This document shows positions 56,916 through 64,000 of a DNA stretch of 64,000 nucleotides, piece after piece. Source of the stretch: Nocardioides guangzhouensis. Lineage in GTDB: Bacteria > Actinomycetota > Actinomycetes > Propionibacteriales > Nocardioidaceae. Position numbers and translations under genes: made by a program. The notes under the pieces were generated by a model. That model saw only the letters and a list, made by a program, of their open reading frames with translations, made no database searches and was not told where the DNA came from. Numbering within the stretch: position 1 is the first letter of the stretch; each line of letters starts with the position of its first letter. Location: positions 86,550-150,549 of the forward strand of contig NZ_SDKM01000008.1 of NCBI RefSeq assembly GCF_004519545.1. Direction: 5' to 3'.

Positions 56916-57305
56916 GTGGCGGAGCGCACACTGCGTGGAGCCAGGCTCGGAGGCCAGAGTTTCGAGGACGAGCGCGGCATCGAGTTCGCCGCCCGTCAGC
57001 AGGTCGGGTACGCGTGCCCGCAGGGACACCAGTTCGAGATCACGATGTCGGTCGAGGCGGAGATCCCCGCGACGTGGGAGTGCCCTCGCTGCGGCTCGGT
57101 CTCGCTGAGCGTCGACGGCATCCAGCCCGAGGCGAAGGCCGAGAAGCCGGTGCGCACGCACTGGGACATGCTCCTCGAGCGTCGCTCCATCAAGGAGCTC
57201 GAGGACATCCTCAGCGAGCGCCTCGAGCTGCTGCGTGGTGGCGAGATCGGTCCCGCCCACCTGCACCGCGCGAGCGCGTCCAAGAAGAGCAAGGCCAGCG
57301 CCTGA
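56916..57305 (+). CDS. rbpA: RNA polymerase-binding protein RbpA
   Basis: A 129-residue RbpA, the actinobacterial activator that binds RNA polymerase and principal sigma factors. It has LRGARLGGQSFEDERGIEFA at the start, a zinc-type core CPQGHQFEITMSVEAEIPAT with ECPRCGS, and the sigma-interaction helix THWDMLLERRSIKELEDIL. GGAGGTGA lies 5 nt before this GTG; another in-frame GTG overlaps the ribosome binding site. Convergent with fxsA, 2 bp away, as in mycobacteria where rbpA neighbours ppm1. Confidence 0.95.
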   Translation: MAERTLRGARLGGQSFEDERGIEFAARQQVGYACPQGHQFEITMSVEAEIPATWECPRCGSVSLSVDGIQPEAKAEKPVRTHWDMLLERRSIKELEDILSERLELLRGGEIGPAHLHRASASKKSKASA

Positions 57306-57307
57306 CG

Positions 57308-57889
57308 CTAGTCCTGGTTGCGCGGCCCGTCGTCCGGGCCGTCGACGACCTCGCCCTCGATCACGGGTCCCGGTGGCCCGGATCGGGGGCCCTTGCCCTT
57401 TCCGGGGCCATTTCCGGGGCCATGTCCGGGACCGTGGCGAGGCGGTTCTCCCGGCCCGGTCCAGAAGCCCGCGCCGTACGACGCACCGGGCCAGTCGCCC
57501 CCGGCCAGCAGGCGGGCCGAGACCACCCGGGTGAGCACCCGACGCCCGATCGGCCGGGTGAACGGCAGGATCAGCAGGATGCCGAACACGTCGGTGATGA
57601 AGCCCGGCGCCAGCATCAGCAGGCCTCCGGCGAGGATCAGCATCCCGTCGGCCAGCTCGCGGGCCGGCATCCGGCCGTTGCGCAGCGCGTCGGAGAGCGC
57701 CTGGAACGCCCGGGACCCCTCGCGGCGCATCAGCCAGGCGCCGAAGATGCTGTCCGCGACCAGCAGCAGGATCGTCCACCACGGGCCGATCGCCTGCCCG
57801 ACCTGGATGAGGACGATGATCTCCAGCAGCGGGATGCCGAAGAACAGCAGCGCGAGCAGCCAGCCGGGGACCCGGCGTACGCGGGTCAT
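57308..57889 (-). CDS. fxsA: FxsA family membrane protein
   Basis: A 193-residue FxsA-like protein with three TM segments (WLLALLFFGIPLLEIIVLIQ, WWTILLLVADSIFGAWL, LAGGLLMLAPGFITDVFGIL) and a Gly/Pro-rich tail (GPGHGPGNGPGKGKGP). FxsA relieves phage exclusion in E. coli; in actinobacteria its role is unknown. It is the last gene of the lnt-ppm1-fxsA operon and overlaps ppm1 by 4 nt. Confidence 0.9.
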   Translation of the reverse strand: MTRVRRVPGWLLALLFFGIPLLEIIVLIQVGQAIGPWWTILLLVADSIFGAWLMRREGSRAFQALSDALRNGRMPARELADGMLILAGGLLMLAPGFITDVFGILLILPFTRPIGRRVLTRVVSARLLAGGDWPGASYGAGFWTGPGEPPRHGPGHGPGNGPGKGKGPRSGPPGPVIEGEVVDGPDDGPRNQD

Positions 57890-58635
57890 CGGCGCAGCGC
57901 CCGGGCGACCTGGCCCCGGCGCTCGCGGAGGCCCCAGCGGGTGATCCGCTTCAGCGACTCGGTGGCGACCGCACCGCTCATCTTGGAGTCGCCGCGCTCG
58001 CGCTCGATGAACTCGATGGGCACCTCGACGACCCGAAGCCCGGCCTGCAGCGTGCGCCAGGCCATGTCTGTCTGGAAGACGTAGCCGGTCGACTGGACCG
58101 TGTCGATGTCGATCGCCTGCAGCGTGCTCCGCCGGAACAGCCGGAAGCCGGCGGTGGCGTCGCGGACCGACACGCCGAGCAGCAGGCGGACGTAGAGGTT
58201 GCCGCCGCGCGAGAGGGCCTCGCGGGAGCGCGGCCAGTTGACCACCGAGCCGCCCGGGACCCAGCGGGACCCGATGACCAGGTCGGCCTCGCGCAGGGCG
58301 TCCAGAAGCCGGTGCAGCTGCTCGGGCTGGTGGGAGCCGTCGGCGTCCATCTCGCCGATCACGTCGTACCCGCGCTCGAGGGCCACCCGGAAGCCGTGGA
58401 TGTACGCCGCCCCCAGGCCGGCCTTCTCGGTCCGGTGCACGACGCTCACCTGCGGGTCCTCCGCGGCGATCTCGTCGGCGATCTTGCCGGTGCCGTCGGG
58501 AGAGTTGTCGTCGACGACCAGCACGTCGACCCCCGGCTGGGCGCACCGCAGCCGACCCACGATCCAGGCCAGGTTCATCGACTCGTTGTAGGTCGGGATG
58601 ACCATCACGACCCGGCCGAGTCCGTCGTACGTCAC
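57886..58635 (-). CDS. ppm1: Polyprenol monophosphomannose synthase
   Basis: A 249-residue GT2 glycosyltransferase: VMVIPTYNESMNLAWIVGRL, VLVVDDNSPDGTGKIADEIA, and GEMDADGSHQPEQLHRLLDA with the DAD metal motif; FRLFRRSTLQAIDI and FIERERGDSKMSG follow as in Ppm1/DPM1. It makes polyprenyl-phosphomannose for lipoglycans and protein mannosylation. In mycobacteria Lnt and Ppm1 are one protein; here they are separate but overlap by 4 nt. GTG start. Confidence 0.93.
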   Translation of the reverse strand: MTYDGLGRVVMVIPTYNESMNLAWIVGRLRCAQPGVDVLVVDDNSPDGTGKIADEIAAEDPQVSVVHRTEKAGLGAAYIHGFRVALERGYDVIGEMDADGSHQPEQLHRLLDALREADLVIGSRWVPGGSVVNWPRSREALSRGGNLYVRLLLGVSVRDATAGFRLFRRSTLQAIDIDTVQSTGYVFQTDMAWRTLQAGLRVVEVPIEFIERERGDSKMSGAVATESLKRITRWGLRERRGQVARALRR

Positions 58636-60293
58636 GCCCCGCTCTCCCTCTCCAGCACGCGGCCGGCCCCGGCCCCCGCGGCCGCCGGCTCGATCCTGCG
58701 CCGACGATACGGCAGCAGTGCCCACAGGACCGCACCCGCGGCCACCACGACGGCCGCGCGTCCCAGCCAGGGCCCGACCCACATCGCCGGGGGGACGCCC
58801 CGCACCAGCGGCACCACGTCCTGGAGCACGGCGCGGGTGCGTGGCTCGATCGCCGCGGCGACGCTGCCGTCCGGGTTGATGAAGCCGCTGCGGCCGTTCA
58901 CCGAGGCGACCACCACCGGCCGTCCGGTCTCCAGCGCCCGCAGCCGGCTGATCGCGAACTGCTGCTCGATCTGGCCGGTGTGGATGAAGAACGCGTTGGA
59001 CGTCTGCACGGTCAGCATCTCCGCTCCCCCGCGCACCTGGTCGCCGATCGCGTCGTCGTACGCGACGTCGAAGCAGATCGCGTCGGCCACCGTCGTGCCG
59101 TCGATCCGCAGCGGCGAGGTGCGGGTGCCGCTGAGCATGTCGCGCGGCACCTGCGAGAGCTGGCTGAAGTTGCGGTTGATGCCCAGCTTCTCCCGATACG
59201 GGATGTACTCCCCGAACGGCACCGGGTGCCGCTTGGTGTACCGGTCTCCCGCACCGGTGCCCGGGTCGTAGACGATCCCCTGGTTCAGCACCTCGTCCGG
59301 ATCCGGTGCGTCGACGATGCCGCCGAACAGCAGGGGTACGCCGATGTCCTCGACGGTGTGCCGGATGTCCGCCCGCAGCTCCTCGTCGCGGAACGGGTCG
59401 ACCGCGGTGGCGTTCTCCGGCCACACCACGAAGTCCGGCCGCTCGGCCCGCCCGGCGGCCACGTCGGCGGCGAGCTCCCGGGTCAGGTCGAGGTGGCTCC
59501 GGGTCACCTCCTGGTGGTACGCCAGCAGGTTGTCCCCGTCGCCCGGGACGTTGCCCTGGACGATCGCGACCCGGGCGGTCCCCGCGTCCTCACCGTGCCA
59601 GGAGACGAACGCCGGCACGACGGCGGCCAGGACGATCACGGCCAGCACCGCGACGGTGCCCACGTGCGCCCGGCCGGCGGTGCTCCCGGCCGGCTTCCCG
59701 GCGGCGTCCTCGACCGCGCCGTCCGGGACCGGGCTCCCCGCTGCCGCGTCGGCGGTGGTCTCGGTCAGCCGCGGCCTGCCGAGGCCGGGCAGGAAGCGCA
59801 GCACCAGCCAGGCGAGCCCGGAGGCGCTCAGGGCGACCAGCAGGCTGACGCCGTTGGTGCCGATCCATGGCAGCCACCCGGCGTACGGCGTGTCCACGGT
59901 CGCGAACGCCAGTCGGCCCCAGGTGAAGCCACTCATCGGGTACGCCCCGCGCACCACCTCGATCGCCACCCAGACGACCGCGAACCACGCCGGCCACCAG
60001 CGCAGCCGGGAGACCGCGGCCAGCGAGAAACCGAGCAGGACGAACCACAGGGTCATGAACAGCGACAGCGCCAGCCACGCGTCGTACCCGACCACCCGCA
60101 TCCAGAAGATGTGGACGTGCCAGAAGACCACGCCGAAGACGAAGCCGAGCAGCGCGCCCTGCTTGAGCGAGCGGCCGTGCACGCACCAGAAGAAGCCGGC
60201 GACGGAGACCGGGAGGAGCGGGCTGAGGGCGTAGGGCTCGAAGCTCAGCGCCAGCGCCACGCCACAGAGAATCGAGAGGGCGATGCGTGGCAC
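58632..60293 (-). CDS. lnt: Apolipoprotein N-acyltransferase
   Basis: A 553-residue membrane enzyme that N-acylates lipoproteins. The first ~200 residues hold about six TM helices (HGRSLKQGALLGFVFGVVFW and so on), then a periplasmic carbon-nitrogen hydrolase domain with Glu in FVVWPENAT, Lys in RYTKRHPVPFGEY and Cys in DAICFDVAYD, and a final TM. The GTG start lies 6 nt after TAGATT (leaderless). It heads the operon with ppm1 and fxsA. Confidence 0.93.
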   Translation of the reverse strand: MPRIALSILCGVALALSFEPYALSPLLPVSVAGFFWCVHGRSLKQGALLGFVFGVVFWHVHIFWMRVVGYDAWLALSLFMTLWFVLLGFSLAAVSRLRWWPAWFAVVWVAIEVVRGAYPMSGFTWGRLAFATVDTPYAGWLPWIGTNGVSLLVALSASGLAWLVLRFLPGLGRPRLTETTADAAAGSPVPDGAVEDAAGKPAGSTAGRAHVGTVAVLAVIVLAAVVPAFVSWHGEDAGTARVAIVQGNVPGDGDNLLAYHQEVTRSHLDLTRELAADVAAGRAERPDFVVWPENATAVDPFRDEELRADIRHTVEDIGVPLLFGGIVDAPDPDEVLNQGIVYDPGTGAGDRYTKRHPVPFGEYIPYREKLGINRNFSQLSQVPRDMLSGTRTSPLRIDGTTVADAICFDVAYDDAIGDQVRGGAEMLTVQTSNAFFIHTGQIEQQFAISRLRALETGRPVVVASVNGRSGFINPDGSVAAAIEPRTRAVLQDVVPLVRGVPPAMWVGPWLGRAAVVVAAGAVLWALLPYRRRRIEPAAAGAGAGRVLERESGA

Positions 60294-60720
60294 GGGCCAA
60301 ATCTACAAGGGGGACGGCTGTCGGCGACGCGTGCCGTGGGCCGGCAGGGGGCGGAAGGGACCGGCGTGCGCTTCGGACCAACCCGCCGCCGACCGGCTGC
60401 CGATGCACGGGAAGTTGTCTAAGGCGCCCGGGCCCCTTCCGCATCCGCTCTCGAGAGAGCCGAGACCGACCTCCGCGAGCCGTCGCGGGGTGGTTCGTGG
60501 TGCTCGAGCCCCCGCGGCGGCCACCTGGACGCCGGTCCGCCTCCACGATCTGCGCGAGCGGACCCGGGAACTCTCGGACACGAACACATGAAAGTCAACA
60601 GGTCGGCTCCCCGCGTGCGGGCATCGTTTCCGCAGGTCAGCGCCCTGATCGGTCACGCAGATTTCACGAGCGATTTTCCCGACGCGCGGCGTGTCGCGCA
60701 CGACACGCCGGATACCTCTG
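60294..60720. other. Gene-free stretch between kal and lnt
   Basis: No supported gene lies in these 427 bases: open frames lack homology, ribosome binding sites and codon logic. It holds the lnt promoter (TAGATT next to the start) and, at 60687-60710, a perfect 10-bp hairpin (CGGCGTGTCG around CGCA) 10 bases past the kal stop, the probable terminator of the lysine operon. The middle contains AT-richer patches (60590-60680) of unknown meaning. Confidence 0.6.
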
Positions 60721-61113
60721 CTATCCGTCCAGACCGGGCACGACGACGGTACCGGTGGCCTCGGTCGCGAGCAGCGGCGGGTCGAGCACCTCGGCGGCAC
60801 CGGGGCGGGCCTCGGTGGCCGCCCCGCGGGCCAGCACGTGCACGGTGAACCCGACCCGGCGCGACCGACGTCCGGCCGCGAGCAGCTCCGCGGTCACCTC
60901 GAGCACGTCGCCGGCCCGCACCGGGGCCCGGAACTGCACGTCGGAGTACGACGCGAAGAGCCCCTCGTCCCCGTCGGTGCGGATGCACAGCTCGGTCGCG
61001 ACGTCGCCGAAGAGGCCCAGCGAGTAGGCGCCGTCGACCAGGTTGCCGGCGTAGTGCGCGTGGGAGTACGGCACGTAGCGGCGGTGGGTGACCTTCGTGC
61101 CGATCTCGCGCAT
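60721..61113 (-). CDS. kal: 3-aminobutyryl-CoA ammonia-lyase
   Basis: A 130-residue hotdog-fold enzyme. HRRYVPYSHAHYAGNLVDGA and SLGLFGDVATELCIRTDGDE match the short Kal proteins that eliminate ammonia from 3-aminobutyryl-CoA to crotonyl-CoA in lysine fermentation. The ATG shares a base with the kamE stop (TGATG). Position behind kamD-kamE is the main support; the family alone would be only a dehydratase-like call. Confidence 0.85.
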   Translation of the reverse strand: MREIGTKVTHRRYVPYSHAHYAGNLVDGAYSLGLFGDVATELCIRTDGDEGLFASYSDVQFRAPVRAGDVLEVTAELLAAGRRSRRVGFTVHVLARGAATEARPGAAEVLDPPLLATEATGTVVVPGLDG

Positions 61114-61865
61114 CAGGACGCCTTTCGCTGGGTGATCCGGTGGACGAGGTAGGAGGCGACCTCGCCGGGGGTGGTGCCGCGCGCGAAGACCCGGTCGACG
61201 CCGAGCTCGCCGGCCATCGTCTCGTCGAAGCGCGGGCCGCCGACCACCAGCAGCGGCCGCCGGTCCGCGGGGTAGGACTCGCGGAACGCCGCCGACATCT
61301 CGCGGGTGTTGAGGATGTGCGCGTCGCGCTGGGTCACCACCTGCGAGACCAGCACCGCATCGGCGTTCTCGGCCCGGGCCCGGTCGACCAGCGTCGGCAC
61401 GGACACCTGGGCACCGAGGTTCACGACCTTGATCTCGCGGTAGTACTCCAGGCCCTTCTCCCCCGCGAACCCCTTGATGTTGAGGATCGCGTCGATGCCG
61501 ACGGTGTGCGCGTCGGTGCCGATGCAGCCGCCGACCACGACCAGGCGCCGTCGCAGCGACTCCTTGACCGTCGCGTTGACCTCCTTGGGCGTGAGCAGCG
61601 GGTAGTCGCGCTCGACCACCTGGACCTGGCTCGGGTCGACGAGGTGGTTGACCCGGCCGTAGACCACGAAGAACGTGAAGTCCGGACCCATCGCCTTCGC
61701 GTGCACCACCAGCGCCGGGTCCATGCCCATCTTGTTCGCGAGCTGGGCGGCCGCCCCCTCCGCGACCTTGGAGTGCGGCATCGGGAGCGTGAAGGAGAGC
61801 TGCACCATGCCGTCGCCCGTCGTGTCGCCGTACGGGCGGATGATGCGGTTCGTGGTCTCGGTCAT
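61113..61865 (-). CDS. kamE: Lysine 5,6-aminomutase, beta subunit
   Basis: A 250-residue B12-binding subunit. The cobalamin motif is DAHTVG with ligand His120, and Lys131 lies 11 residues later (position of the PLP-linking Lys in known enzymes). The Rossmann part includes IKVVNLGAQVSVPTLVDRAR and LLVVGGPRFDETMAGELGVD. With KamD it moves the terminal amino group of beta-lysine or lysine from C6 to C5. The start overlaps the kamD stop by 4 nt. Confidence 0.93.
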   Translation of the reverse strand: MTETTNRIIRPYGDTTGDGMVQLSFTLPMPHSKVAEGAAAQLANKMGMDPALVVHAKAMGPDFTFFVVYGRVNHLVDPSQVQVVERDYPLLTPKEVNATVKESLRRRLVVVGGCIGTDAHTVGIDAILNIKGFAGEKGLEYYREIKVVNLGAQVSVPTLVDRARAENADAVLVSQVVTQRDAHILNTREMSAAFRESYPADRRPLLVVGGPRFDETMAGELGVDRVFARGTTPGEVASYLVHRITQRKAS

Positions 61866-63505
61866 CGTTCCTCTTCCGGTTCCTGAGCAGGCACGCCAGC
61901 GCCGTCTCGAAAGGCCAGGAGGTCGCTCGCGGGGTTGTAGTAGGCCTCGGACTTGGCGGCCACCCCGTCGAGTCCGCGACCGGCGTCGGCGGGCCGCTTC
62001 ATCAGGCCGAACGTGCCGTCCGCGATCGCGGCCAGGAGCGGGGGGTCCCCCGCCGCGTCGGAGTCGTGCACGATCTCCTCGAGCAGGTCGATCGCCTCGC
62101 CCAGCACGACCCGGGCCCGCTCCGCGATGAAGCCGTCGGGGGCCGGGTGGAAGTCCTCGTGCAGGTTGCCGGCGGCGTTCATGACGTAGCGGACGTTCTG
62201 CAGCGCCAGGTCACGGTCGGAGAGCCACGGCGTGACCACGGCCTCGGTCATCATGCCGACCAGAAGGATCCCCTGGCCCGTGAGGGCACCGACGAGGTTG
62301 AAGAAGCCGTCCAGCAGGAAGCCCTGGAACACGTCGCCGGTCATGTGCCGGGTCGGCGGCATCCACTTCAGGGGGGCGTCCGGGAACAGGTCGCGGGCCA
62401 GCATCGCGTGGGCCAGCTCGAGCCGGAAGGAGTCCGCGACGTTCGGGTCGATCTCGAAGGCGTGCCCCAGCCCGAGCTGCCAGTCGGCGAGGCCCGCCTC
62501 CTTCGCGAAGTACTCGTTGAGCAGCTGGCTGGTGGTGACCGTGTGCGCGGCCTCGATGCCGTCGGCGGTGGTGAGGTAGTTGTCCTCGCCGGTGTTGATG
62601 ATGATTCCCGCGCGGGCGTGGATCTGACGGCTCAGCCGCTGGTCGACGAACGTCCGGATCGGGTTGATGTCGCGGAAGAGGATGCCGTACATCGAGTCGT
62701 TGAGCATCATGTCGAGCCGCTCGAGGCCGGCCAGCGCCGCGATCTCCGGCATGCAGAGGCCGGAGGCGTAGTTGGTGAGCCGGACGTAGCGGCCGAGCTC
62801 GCGGCTCGTCTCGTCGAGGGCGGCCCGCATGAGCCGGAAGTTCTCCTGGGTGGCGTAGGTCCCGGCGAAGCCCTCGCGGGTCGCCCCCTCCGGCACGTAG
62901 TCCAGCAGCGACTGGCCGGTCGAGCGGATCACCGCGATCACGTCCGCGCCGGCGCGCGCCGCGGCCTGGGCCTGGGGGATGTCCTCGTAGATGTCGCCGG
63001 TCGCGACGATGAGGTAGATCCACGGCTTCGACGGGGCGTCGCCCACGTCGGCCACGAACCGCTCGCGCTCGACGCGACGCTCGTCGATGCGGCGTACGCC
63101 GGTGGCGACACGTGCCCGGGCCGCCTCGGCGGCCGCGGCGGCGTCTGCGCCCTCGGGGATCCGGAACCGCACGGAGCCGGCGGAAGCCTTCTGCGCCAGC
63201 TCGGCCAGGTCGGCGGCCTCACCGCGGAGCAGCGCGTCCCACGCGGGCAGCGCGACCCCGTGCTCGAGGCCGACGTCGGCACGGACGCAGTCCAGGAGCC
63301 GGTTCACCCAGGGCGTGCCGTCGGCGTCGGCGCCCTCGAGGCCGGCCAGCCGCAGCGTGGCCCGCTCGACGGCGACCGTCGTGTGCGCCCGGGCCAGGTC
63401 GACGATCGGGCGGCCGGCCCGCTCGGCGAGGCTGCGGGCCTTGCGGACGACGGCGGGGTCGAGCTCGAGCTTGCCCGTGCGGGGCTCGGTGCGGGCCGCC
63501 ATCAC
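61862..63505 (-). CDS. kamD: Lysine 5,6-aminomutase, alpha subunit
   Basis: A 547-residue (or 546 if the ATG one codon on is used) TIM-barrel subunit, near the family's ~520. It has IYLIVATGDIYEDIPQAQAA, RSTGQSLLDYVPEGATREGF, and NDSMYGILFRDINPIRTFVD, plus GIIINTGEDNYLTTADGIEA, all typical for KamD. GTG at 63505 or ATG at 63502 both overlap the kdd stop. The adenosylcobalamin radical reaction is run jointly with KamE. Confidence 0.94.
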   Translation of the reverse strand: MMAARTEPRTGKLELDPAVVRKARSLAERAGRPIVDLARAHTTVAVERATLRLAGLEGADADGTPWVNRLLDCVRADVGLEHGVALPAWDALLRGEAADLAELAQKASAGSVRFRIPEGADAAAAAEAARARVATGVRRIDERRVERERFVADVGDAPSKPWIYLIVATGDIYEDIPQAQAAARAGADVIAVIRSTGQSLLDYVPEGATREGFAGTYATQENFRLMRAALDETSRELGRYVRLTNYASGLCMPEIAALAGLERLDMMLNDSMYGILFRDINPIRTFVDQRLSRQIHARAGIIINTGEDNYLTTADGIEAAHTVTTSQLLNEYFAKEAGLADWQLGLGHAFEIDPNVADSFRLELAHAMLARDLFPDAPLKWMPPTRHMTGDVFQGFLLDGFFNLVGALTGQGILLVGMMTEAVVTPWLSDRDLALQNVRYVMNAAGNLHEDFHPAPDGFIAERARVVLGEAIDLLEEIVHDSDAAGDPPLLAAIADGTFGLMKRPADAGRGLDGVAAKSEAYYNPASDLLAFRDGAGVPAQEPEEER

Positions 63506-64000
63506 AGCCGCCCCTCGAAGAGGCCGCGGACGCCGGGGTTGCCGCGCAGCAGGTCGAGGGCGTACGCCGCGTGGCCGGGCGCGTACCCGTTGCCGACCAG
63601 CATGGTCACGTCGGCGGCGAGGCCCTCGGCGCCGAGCGCCGCGGCGGGGAACGAGGTGGCCATGGAGAAGAAGACGACCGTTCCCCGCTCGGCGGTCGCC
63701 AGCACGGCGCCGCCCTCGCAGCCGGGGACGTCGACGCAGACCACGGTCACGTCGGCGGGACCGCCGGCCGTGGCCACGGCGTCGCGCAGCGCGATCGGGT
63801 CGCGGGCGTCGGCCAGCACCACCTCGTCGGCGAGGCCGGCCGCCTCGAGGCGCGCGGCCTCCGCCGCGGTCGGGACCACGCCGATGGTGCGGGCGGCCCC
63901 GGCCTGACGGGCGGCGGCCAGGCTCAGCGAGCCGGACTTGCCGCCTCCGCCGACGACCGCGACGACCGGCCCGGTGGTCGAGGAGCGAGCGCCAGCGAGC
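63502..64000 (-). CDS. kdd: L-erythro-3,5-diaminohexanoate dehydrogenase (5' part off window)
   Basis: The C-terminal ~165 residues of an NAD(P)-linked dehydrogenase; the gene runs past the right edge. The nucleotide-binding motif VAVVGGGGKSGSLSLAAARQ is visible, followed by DEVVLADARDPIALRDAVAT and VTVVCVDVPGCEGGAVLAT. It fits Kdd, which deaminates 3,5-diaminohexanoate, the product of KamDE. The operon order kdd-kamD-kamE-kal supports this. The N-terminus cannot be judged. Confidence 0.85.
   Translation of the reverse strand, partial: LAGARSSTTGPVVAVVGGGGKSGSLSLAAARQAGAARTIGVVPTAAEAARLEAAGLADEVVLADARDPIALRDAVATAGGPADVTVVCVDVPGCEGGAVLATAERGTVVFFSMATSFPAAALGAEGLAADVTMLVGNGYAPGHAAYALDLLRGNPGVRGLFEGRL

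Noticed and set aside
60588..60848. Plus-strand frame starting MKVNRSAPRVRASF in the gap before kal.
   Set aside because: No ribosome binding site, no homology, runs antisense into kal and across the probable terminator hairpin.
62342..62358. ATGTGCCGGGTCGGCGG inside kamD is identical to part of the hairpin cluster at 54051.
   Set aside because: It encodes conserved kamD residues on the minus strand, lacks the palindrome's left arm, and a match of this length is plausible by chance in GC-rich DNA.

Overview
The window is uniformly very high-GC DNA with dense, mostly short-spaced genes on both strands. The gene content points to an aerobic actinobacterium, most likely a Nocardioides-type organism (inference). 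The pointers are RbpA beside an Lnt/Ppm1/FxsA cluster, a KstR-type TetR regulator, a TmsA/TmsB pair for 10-methyl-branched fatty acids, many transcripts that look leaderless (a TANNNT box 6-7 nt before the start codon), and a lysine 5,6-aminomutase operon. I see no tRNA, rRNA, IS element, prophage or CRISPR array.

Left part (1-9.6 kb): the N-terminal part of a secreted coiled-coil protein, small housekeeping genes, a type-2 ferredoxin-NADP reductase, then kstR facing a three-gene cassette (GT4 glycosyltransferase, methyltransferase, prenyltransferase-like toroid protein). A KstR-like operator sits between them. A near-identical operator precedes a LipC/HSL-type esterase at 8-9.3 kb, so these genes probably form a small lipid-responsive regulon. 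Four copies of a ~51-bp repeat follow at 9.36-9.56 kb.

9.6-31 kb: TldD/TldE, SbcC/SbcD, then a striking locus with two tandem TRAP-binding-protein-like lipoproteins, each with an extra C-terminal domain, facing a NarL-type histidine kinase/response regulator and with no TRAP permease. Next come PepN, an unknown protein behind a textbook sigma-R promoter, a ferric-reductase-like flavoprotein, a cysteine-less HesB-like protein, OsmC, and a YCII/ECF42 sigma pair.

31-45 kb: two acyl-CoA ligases around a cyclophilin lipoprotein, a class E-like sortase, an aldo/keto reductase flanked by two small gene remnants that keep both ends but lack the middle, an SRPBCC/ArsR unit with two operators, a short UvrA-like ATPase, an AraC/VOC pair, and a run of small enzymes. 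Two tandem tiny Cys/His-rich proteins at 44.5-45.1 kb look like a duplicated zinc-binding peptide family.

45-64 kb: an oligo-1,6-glucosidase, tmsA-tmsB, a hemerythrin, a secreted EEP-type phosphohydrolase, a zinc alcohol dehydrogenase, then an XRE-HTH/MurA fusion with a perfect palindrome over its own -10 box. A cluster of hairpins, a zinc-ribbon protein, a GDPD, an Atg22-like MFS carrier, rbpA with a sigma-R promoter, lnt-ppm1-fxsA, and the tail of a lysine fermentation-type operon (kdd-kamD-kamE-kal) close the window.
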